NCBI RefSeq assembly: GCF_015074785.1
Contig: NZ_CP042464.1
Span: 2,105,001-2,169,000, forward strand
DNA length: 64,000 bases
DNA from: Segatella copri
Lineage (GTDB): Bacteria > Bacteroidota > Bacteroidia > Bacteroidales > Bacteroidaceae
Direction: 5' to 3'
Positions 58,359-64,000 of the stretch are shown here, one piece after another. The translations under genes and the position numbers were made by a program. The notes under the pieces were generated by a model, which was not told the origin of the DNA, made no database searches, and saw only the letters and a list, made by a program, of their open reading frames with translations. Position 1 is the stretch's first letter. Every line of letters begins with the position of its first letter.

Positions 58359-58530
58359 ACCCACGTACATGGTCACTCGTACCCGCGTACATGAGTATCC
58401 GTACCCATGTACACGGGTACGGATGACCAACACGATGAGCACGGATGACCGAGACGACGGGCACGAGCGCCCGGCATAGTCGGGCACATTTGCCCAACGC
58501 CTTGGGCAAAGCTGGGCAAAACCATCGGCA
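58359..58530. other. Hairpin-rich G+C-rich spacer before vapE-like gene
   Basis: It contains CGTACCC/GGGTACG (58400-58406 and 58415-58421), GCCCG/CGGGC (58469-58473 and 58481-58485), three copies of TTGCCCA/TGGGCAA (58490, 58502, 58513; the first inverted) and two ACGGATGACC direct repeats. G+C content is clearly above the flanks. No start-to-stop frame is convincing. Confidence 0.8.
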
Positions 58531-58567
58531 GCCCTAAGTATCACCCTATCAACAAATTAGCAGAAAT

Positions 58568-60649
58568 ATGAAGTTTACTATAACAAGAATCAACAAGCAG
58601 AACAAGTTGATGGTCAGTTCGAAAACCGTAGAACGGTTTCTGGAGCGTATCGCTAAAGATGATGCCAAGCTGAGTGTCACCAATTTCAGAATGAGTGTGC
58701 CGCTCATGGAGACCGACTACCAGTACTACAAAGGCATCAAGGAATGGCAGCACGTTTATCCAGCCGCAGAATTCAACAAGGATGAAAGCGGCAATCTCGT
58801 CTTCCAGAAATCAAACGGGCTGGTGATGCTCCACTTCATCAACCTCATGTCGGACCAGGAAAAAGATGCCGTCAAGAAGACGGTCAGTCTGCTGCCGATG
58901 ACCTTCGCTGCCTTCGAAGGAGCCGACGGCAGAAGCCTCATCGTACTCGTAAGCATCTGCAACGAAGAAGGAAAAATCCCGACAAAAGAAGCCGACGCCG
59001 ACTTACTCTACCAGTCTGCCTACGAACAGGTAAAGACGCTCTACCAGTCGCAGGTACAGGCAGCCATCAAACCCGAAAAGCCATCATTGGCATCCAACTT
59101 CATGCTTACGCTGGATGCCTCTCCTTATTATAACAGCAAGGCTGTGGCGATGCGCATCTCCCAAAATATGAAGAAGGTAGCCTCAGCCCCTAAGAATGTA
59201 GACGATTTAAAGACATACGATGACTATGAATTCCTCTACCGCAAGGCAGCAGAAGAGACGAAGGAAGAGATGAAAAAAGCCAACATCTCATGGCAGAACG
59301 ATGAAGACCGGTTCCTTGCCGGTTTCTCAGCCATCGCCATCAAGCTCTGCAACATGGGCCTCAGCGAAGAAGAAGCTTTCATCCATATCCGCCGCAACAA
59401 CTGGGGACATGTGACAGAAGAGAAACTCCGCCAGATAGTAGGCACCGCTTACGATACCCATTCCAAAGACAGGAAGACGGAGAAATCTGCCTCAGGCAGA
59501 AAAGGCCGTGCCGAAATTCTGCAGATGATCAGATACCTGGAGAGCCGGTACCTGTTCCGTTACAATACCGTGATGAAATATACCGAATACCGTCCGAACA
59601 ATTCCTGGGTTGGCGATTTCAGACCGGTGGATGCCCGTGTGCAGAAAAGCATGACGCTGGATGTTCAGATAGCCGACATCCACGTAAGCATCAAGGATGT
59701 AAGGAATTTTCTAGAGTCAGACCGCATCAGAAACTACAGTCCAATAGAGTCCTATCTCTATGACTGTCTGGGTAAATGGGACGGCAAGGACCGCATCCGT
59801 GCCCTGGCACGAACTGTACCCACCAACAATCCTCATTGGGAAGACTGGTTTTACACCTGGTTTCTGGGAATGGTTGACCAGTGGCGCGGCATGTATCGCC
59901 GTCAATATGGCAACAGTACCATGCCGCTGCTCATTTCCAAGCAAGGTTACAATAAGAGCACCTTTTGCCGCCGTCTCATCCCTACCGAATTATCGTGGGG
60001 CTTCAGCGACAATATGATTCTCTCAGAAAAGCGTCAGGTATTGCAGGCGATGTCACAATTTCTGCTCATCAATCTCGATGAGTTCAATCAGATTTCCCCA
60101 CAGGTGCAGCAGGGTTTTCTGAAGAATCTGCTGCAGTTGCCAACGGTGAAAATCAAGCCGCTATACGGAAGTCATGTACAGGAATTTCCTCGTCTAGCCT
60201 CCTTCATTGCCACGAGCAACATGACTGATATTCTTTCCGACCCATCCGGCAACCGCCGTTTCCTGGGAGTAGAACTGACGGGACCTATCGATGTGAGTGG
60301 CAGACTGAACTATGAGCAACTTTATGCGCAGGCGATGCAAGCTTTGGAGCGTGGCGAAAAATCCTATTTCGATGCCAAGGAAACCGCCATCATCATGCAA
60401 CATAACAGACAATTTGAACAGATTTCCCCTATCAAGCAATGTTTTCTGCAGGTTTTCGAGCCTGCAAGTACCCCGGAAGAGGGCGAATATCTGATGGCAG
60501 CCGCCATTTTCGACATTTTGAAGCAGAAATTCGGCTCCTCTCTCCAGGTTTCGAGTATACAGAAATTGGGCAGAGAGCTTCAGAATATTGAAGGTTTGAA
60601 GAACCGAAGAACAAGATTTGGTACTGAGTATCTGGTAGTTAGGAAATAA
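58568..60649 (+). CDS. VapE/VirE-like primase-helicase family protein
   Basis: The 693-residue protein has an N-terminal BT4734-like/primase-type domain (about 1-300). A C-terminal VirE (VapE) P-loop domain follows with a degenerate Walker A ISKQGYNKST at 456-465, Walker B FLLINLDEFN at 498-507, sensor ATSN at 548-551 and arginine-finger-like GNRRF at 561-565. This is the superfamily 3 helicase-like layout of satellite-phage replication proteins. The canonical GKS/T is changed to NKST. Chromosomal copies are frequent in Bacteroidales; their role is unclear. It is paired with DUF6078 and surrounded by GTGGCAAT motifs. Confidence 0.88.
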   Translation: MKFTITRINKQNKLMVSSKTVERFLERIAKDDAKLSVTNFRMSVPLMETDYQYYKGIKEWQHVYPAAEFNKDESGNLVFQKSNGLVMLHFINLMSDQEKDAVKKTVSLLPMTFAAFEGADGRSLIVLVSICNEEGKIPTKEADADLLYQSAYEQVKTLYQSQVQAAIKPEKPSLASNFMLTLDASPYYNSKAVAMRISQNMKKVASAPKNVDDLKTYDDYEFLYRKAAEETKEEMKKANISWQNDEDRFLAGFSAIAIKLCNMGLSEEEAFIHIRRNNWGHVTEEKLRQIVGTAYDTHSKDRKTEKSASGRKGRAEILQMIRYLESRYLFRYNTVMKYTEYRPNNSWVGDFRPVDARVQKSMTLDVQIADIHVSIKDVRNFLESDRIRNYSPIESYLYDCLGKWDGKDRIRALARTVPTNNPHWEDWFYTWFLGMVDQWRGMYRRQYGNSTMPLLISKQGYNKSTFCRRLIPTELSWGFSDNMILSEKRQVLQAMSQFLLINLDEFNQISPQVQQGFLKNLLQLPTVKIKPLYGSHVQEFPRLASFIATSNMTDILSDPSGNRRFLGVELTGPIDVSGRLNYEQLYAQAMQALERGEKSYFDAKETAIIMQHNRQFEQISPIKQCFLQVFEPASTPEEGEYLMAAAIFDILKQKFGSSLQVSSIQKLGRELQNIEGLKNRRTRFGTEYLVVRK

Positions 60650-60687
60650 CCTACTCACTTTTCATCTCATTCCCTCATAAAAAGAGT

Positions 60688-60790
60688 GTGGCAATGCGTG
60701 GCATTAGGTGGCAACAGAAACACCGCTTACTGCCACGCATTATTCACTTATAATCAGAGAGTTAAATGCATTGGTGATAGATGTGGCAAT
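60688..60790. repeat. GTGGCAAT motif cluster downstream of vapE-like gene
   Basis: GTGGCAAT, GTGGCATT and GTGGCAAC begin at 60688, 60698 and 60708, exactly 10 bp apart. TGCCACG follows at about 60731 and another GTGGCAAT at 60783. It mirrors the cluster upstream at 57575-57677. Confidence 0.9.
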
Positions 60791-60816
60791 AAAAACAGAA
60801 AAACAGCACCATGTAG

Positions 60817-60851
60817 AGTGGTTGTTCGGAATTCCGAACAACCACTTTTTG
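60817..60851. terminator. Terminator after vapE-like gene
   Basis: A perfect 30-bp palindrome (AGTGGTTGTTCGGAA and its complement, 60817-60846) is followed by TTTT. The stem can be up to 15 bp less the loop. Confidence 0.88.
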
Positions 60852-60907
60852 CTTTACCATTCGCATGTATTAATTATTATGCAGAAATCATGAACTTCAT
60901 TATGCGA

Positions 60908-60970
60908 ACTCATCCACTTCATTTCACGAGTTCATCCACTTCATTTCACGAGTTCATCTACTTCATTGAG
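60908..60970. repeat. 22-bp tandem repeat, nearly three copies
   Basis: TTCATCCACTTCATTTCACG-type units at about 60909, 60931 and 60953 (the last partial), period 22 bp. Pyrimidine-rich on the plus strand. No frame is conserved because 22 is not a multiple of three. Confidence 0.92.
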
Positions 60971-60985
60971 TTGACACATACGGCT

Positions 60986-61139
60986 GCGGTGGCTGAAGGA
61001 GTCGAATGCGATAGCTGAAGGAGACGAATGCGATAGCTGAAGGAGTCGAATGCAGTGACCGGAGGAGACGAATGCGATAGTTGAAGGAATCGAATGCAGT
61101 GACCGGAGGAGACGAATGCTGTGGCTGGAGGAGACACAT
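60986..61139. repeat. 22-bp tandem repeat, seven copies
   Basis: Seven units of GC[G/A/T]-[A/G]T[A/G]G-type sequence with the common core GAAGGAGACGAATGC, exact 22-bp period from 60986 to 61139. Units alternate between GATAGCTGAAGGA and CAGTGACCGGAGGA versions, suggesting duplication of pairs. The period excludes a simple peptide repeat. Confidence 0.94.
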
Positions 61140-61180
61140 TCTGAACACTTATAACTAGAGATTGCTGTATAATACTAAAC

Positions 61181-61281
61181 TGAGTCCACTTAAAGAAGTC
61201 CCGAATCATATTTTTTGTCATTGTAACTTATTGACAATCAATGGCACGTTTTCGTAAAAATGACTTTTTCAAGTGGGCTCA
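61181..61281. mobile_element. MITE-like element (about 100 bp)
   Basis: TGAGTCCACTTAAAGAAGTC at 61181-61200 and, inverted, TGAGCCCACTTGAAAAAGTC ending at 61281 match at 17 of 20 positions. About 60 bp of AT-rich DNA lies between, with no coding capacity. No target duplication is visible. It could be a decayed IS end pair or a structured RNA. Confidence 0.5.
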
Positions 61282-61301
61282 GAAAATAAAATCTGTTTTC
61301 T

Positions 61302-63444
61302 GTTTCAATCCACACACCCACGAAGGGTGTGACTTACTTAACTCTTTGTGTATTACTTGCAATAAAAAGTTTCAATCCACACACCCACGAAGGGTGTGAC
61401 ATAACCTACATAAGTGGTTTTAACCTCTAGCAAAGTTTCAATCCACACACCCACGAAGGGTGTGACTTCGCTATCCGCCTTTCTAGGTTTGGATTTCTAT
61501 GTTTCAATCCACACACCCACGAAGGGTGTGACCTTGATTAGCAAAATCGGGGTCGTTACTATTCTGTTTCAATCCACACACCCACGAAGGGTGTGACATA
61601 ACGCTGCATATCATTTGACATATTTTGACCAGTTTCAATCCACACACCCACGAAGGGTGTGACGACAATATGCGTGCCGATGCTCAGACGTTGCGAGTTT
61701 CAATCCACACACCCACGAAGGGTGTGACGTTTTTTGCAATAATGAACAGCTTCTATTAGGAGTTTCAATCCACACACCCACGAAGGGTGTGACATCTGTT
61801 TGCCTTATAATTTACCGCCCGAAGCGTGTTTCAATCCACACACCCACGAAGGGTGTGACTGTATGCCGTTTCCAAAAACTCAATCCTACTAAGTTTCAAT
61901 CCACACACCCACGAAGGGTGTGACACGGATAACGTCTATTTTGGCAGCTGGGACGAAGTTTCAATCCACACACCCACGAAGGGTGTGACTTTATAATCTT
62001 CCTCATTTGTTACCTCCTCTCTGAGTTTCAATCCACACACCCACGAAGGGTGTGACGATAGTTTTGCGTGCTTACCACGTAAGCGGCTCAGTTTCAATCC
62101 ACACACCCACGAAGGGTGTGACAACATATTCTTGCATGTTGCCGTCTGTAACCTTTGTTTCAATCCACACACCCACGAAGGGTGTGACGTAATATTGATT
62201 ATGTTTCGCCTTCTGACAATATGTTTCAATCCACACACCCACGAAGGGTGTGACATGATTGATACATCGAATTTCCGCTCTCAGTTTGTTTCAATCCACA
62301 CACCCACGAAGGGTGTGACGGTGTTGCTGGTTCTTTACTTGGTGGTCTTTTTGGTTTCAATCCACACACCCACGAAGGGTGTGACATAACGCTGTATATC
62401 ATTTGACATATTTTGACCCGTTTCAATCCACACACCCACGAAGGGTGTGACCTTGACTTGAACATTCAGCAAAATGAGTGGTCTTTGTTTCAATCCACAC
62501 ACCCACGAAGGGTGTGACCCATACGCTCTTACCGTCTGCTTAAATAGTTAAAGTTTCAATCCACACACCCACGAAGGGTGTGACAAAGCGAAGATACGCT
62601 GACATTCGGCAACCAGTACGTTTCAATCCACACACCCACGAAGGGTGTGACTTATCACGGTGTGCGGTCAAGACCTCCCGAACTTGTTTCAATCCACACA
62701 CCCACGAAGGGTGTGACCTGTGCGATGGCTTCCTGCTGCTTTGGCTTTTTGTTTCAATCCACACACCCACGAAGGGTGTGACGCGATGCCGTTCAACTTG
62801 GTTTTGAGTGCTGTCGTGTTTCAATCCACACACCCACGAAGGGTGTGACGGTCGTTTGCGACTTGAAAACCTCGGGCAAGGAGTTTCAATCCACACACCC
62901 ACGAAGGGTGTGACGTGATAATCTCGATAAACTTCTTCATACGCTCTGTTTCAATCCACACACCCACGAAGGGTGTGACCAGCCCACAAAATGTTCGTTC
63001 AAAGATGATAAAGGTTTCAATCCACACACCCACGAAGGGTGTGACAGAACACCGGTGAAATAATCTAAAGGCAAATTACTGTTTCAATCCACACACCCAC
63101 GAAGGGTGTGACACCGGCGGTCTTCTTTCTGGCATTGCCCAGAAAGTTTCAATCCACACACCCACGAAGGGTGTGACTCTGCTGCGTCTCAGATTGCTCA
63201 GTTTGCATTTCAGTTTCAATCCACACACCCACGAAGGGTGTGACAGCTAGCTGATACAAATCTCCGTTGGCTCGATAAGGTTTCAATCCACACACCCACG
63301 AAGGGTGTGACATAAAAGCTTTAGTCTTTTCAACCTTATCAGAAAGTTTCAATCCACACACCCACGAAGGGTGTGACAACCAGCACCAGCAATAGCAGCA
63401 GCACCTAAACCAGTTTCAATCCACACACCCACGAAGGGTGTGAC
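61302..63444 (-). CRISPR. CRISPR array, 33 repeats, type I-C-like
   Basis: Thirty-three copies of a 32-bp repeat start at 61302, 61369, 61435, 61501 and so on to 63413, enclosing 32 spacers of 33-36 bp. In transcript sense (minus strand) the repeat begins GTCACACCCTTCG and ends GTGGATTGAAAC, with the hairpin CACACCC/GGGTGTG. This is the I-C repeat pattern cut by Cas5. The repeats look identical throughout, including the leader-distal one. The leader and promoter are on the right, so spacers nearest 63444 are the newest. cas2 and cas1 follow on the right. Confidence 0.98.
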
Positions 63445-63447
63445 TGC

Positions 63448-63470
63448 ATATTCAGCAAATAGCTGAATAT
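63448..63470. promoter_or_regulatory. Leader hairpin next to the first repeat
   Basis: ATATTCAGC (63448-63456) and GCTGAATAT (63462-63470) form a perfect 9-bp inverted repeat three bases from the newest repeat. The position suits a leader-anchoring site for spacer integration or the 5' end of the crRNA precursor. Confidence 0.75.
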
Positions 63471-63477
63471 CATGATG

Positions 63478-63508
63478 CAAAGATAATTATTTTGCGAAAG
63501 ATGGCAAA
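63478..63508 (-). promoter_or_regulatory. CRISPR array promoter
   Basis: On the minus strand TTTG (63505-63508) is followed after 19 nt by TATCTTTG (63478-63485), a full Bacteroidota promoter. The start would be near 63471, at the leader hairpin and about 27 nt before the first repeat. Confidence 0.8.
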
Positions 63509-63567
63509 ATAATTACACGTAAAATATTATAAAAGGCATAATATTTGTAAGTCACTGATTTTAAGAA

Positions 63568-63611
63568 GGTGCGAAACTATAGGTTATTTTGCAATACTAT
63601 AGGTTCGCACC
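63568..63611. other. Long inverted repeat between cas2 and the leader
   Basis: GGTGCGAAACTATAG (63568-63582) pairs with CTATAGGTTCGCACC (63597-63611) with one mismatch, loop 14 nt. It begins 8 nt after the cas2 stop. It lacks a good T-run on the minus strand, so it may be a 3'-end stabiliser or leader element rather than a standard terminator. Confidence 0.8.
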
Positions 63612-63619
63612 CTCATACA

Positions 63620-63910
63620 TTAAATGATAAGCTCACCAGTAAAGTCAAGCCCCATATCCTTACCCAAAGTCTCGACTTTACGTTTCCAATTTTTCCCAAG
63701 AATATAGAACCTAATACTATCTTGTTCAGTATCAATAATCCCTTTCAACTGGTCCCTCAATACGAAAAACTGAGATTCCGTCAAAATACACTCAAAAACA
63801 GAGTTTTGAACTCTCTTTCCGTAATTCAAACACGCCCTTGCTACATTGCGTAAACGTTTCGCACCATGAGCCGAGGTAATGTTTACATCATAAGTAATCA
63901 ATACAAACAT
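63620..63910 (-). CDS. cas2: CRISPR-associated endonuclease Cas2
   Basis: The 96-residue protein starts MFVLITYDVN (ferredoxin-like strand with the conserved Asp8). It continues AKRLRNVARACLNYGKRVQNSVFEC and ends DSIRFYILGKNW. This is the I-C type Cas2 pattern. With Cas1 it forms the spacer integration complex. ATG 63910 follows the cas1 stop by 3 nt, so translation is probably coupled. Confidence 0.97.
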   Translation of the reverse strand: MFVLITYDVNITSAHGAKRLRNVARACLNYGKRVQNSVFECILTESQFFVLRDQLKGIIDTEQDSIRFYILGKNWKRKVETLGKDMGLDFTGELII

Positions 63911-63913
63911 ACA

Positions 63914-64000
63914 CTACTTGATTAAAAACACTGGATAATCATCAATATCCTTACGAATGAATCTCGCCAACAACATTGCTTGAACATAAGGAAGAAGACC
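63914..64000 (-). CDS. cas1: CRISPR-associated endonuclease Cas1, C-terminal end (partial)
   Basis: The minus-strand frame entering at the right edge reads LLPYVQAMLLARFIRKDIDD and YPVFLIK before the stop at 63914. It matches the conserved C-terminus of type I-C Cas1. The rest, and presumably cas4, cas7, cas8c, cas5 and cas3, lie outside the window. Confidence 0.93.
   Translation of the reverse strand, partial: GLLPYVQAMLLARFIRKDIDDYPVFLIK

Noticed and set aside
60958-61221. Minus-strand frames with Ser/Phe-rich repeats
   Set aside because: They come from the 22-bp minisatellite; the period is not a multiple of three and no start signal is present.
61414-63379. Several frames with repeating SHPSWVCGLK or FNPHTHEGCD peptides
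   Set aside because: They are translations of the CRISPR repeat, not proteins.

Overview
The window looks like a gut Bacteroidales chromosome, most likely Segatella (Prevotella) copri. The V4 part of the 16S gene matches my memory of that species (not checked by search). Supporting signs are Bacteroidota-type promoters (TTTG, 19-21 nt, TAnnTTTG), SusC/SusD proteins and many secreted glycosidases.

Layout: 1-3.7 kb is the promoter-proximal part of an rRNA operon on the minus strand (16S, tRNA-Ile, tRNA-Ala, start of 23S) with a recognisable promoter. A broken GH43-like gene follows. At 5-12.8 kb lies a minus-strand nitrogen operon, asnB-gltB-gltD. At 13-17 kb are two exported mannosidases (GH92, GH125), then a tandem-repeat spacer and an AAA-ATPase/PD-(D/E)XK protein. 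At 19.3-23.6 kb is a run of envelope proteins (M13 lipoprotein peptidase, DUF3667 protein, two lipoproteins), followed by a TPR/AraC-type regulator. A second nitrogen cluster, glnK-amtB-outer-membrane protein, lies at 25.6-28.3 kb.

28.6-52.7 kb is a glycan-utilisation region that fits sulfated, fucosylated host glycans such as mucin. A minus-strand operon encodes a ROK sugar kinase, a NagB-like/LmbE fusion, GH20 hexosaminidase and GH2 beta-galactosidase. The plus strand encodes a ROK regulator, GH29 fucosidase, SusC, SusD, two serine-type sulfatases and the radical-SAM enzyme that activates them. An intact IS1380-type element (1,597 bp, 5-bp target duplication) now separates the regulator from the fucosidase and SusCD genes. 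A DAACS symporter follows.

52.7-61.3 kb is accessory DNA: an unreported-looking 46-residue membrane protein gene, a mosaic scar built from pieces of three neighbouring genes, a DUF418 protein with phased direct repeats upstream, a HAD hydrolase, an intact ISL3 element (perfect 27-bp ends, 8-bp target duplication), and a DUF6078-VapE pair flanked by about 10-bp-phased GTGGCAAT motifs and enclosing a hairpin-rich spacer. Two 22-bp minisatellites and a MITE-like inverted repeat lead into a type I-C-like CRISPR array (33 repeats) with its leader promoter, cas2 and the 3' end of cas1, which runs off the window.
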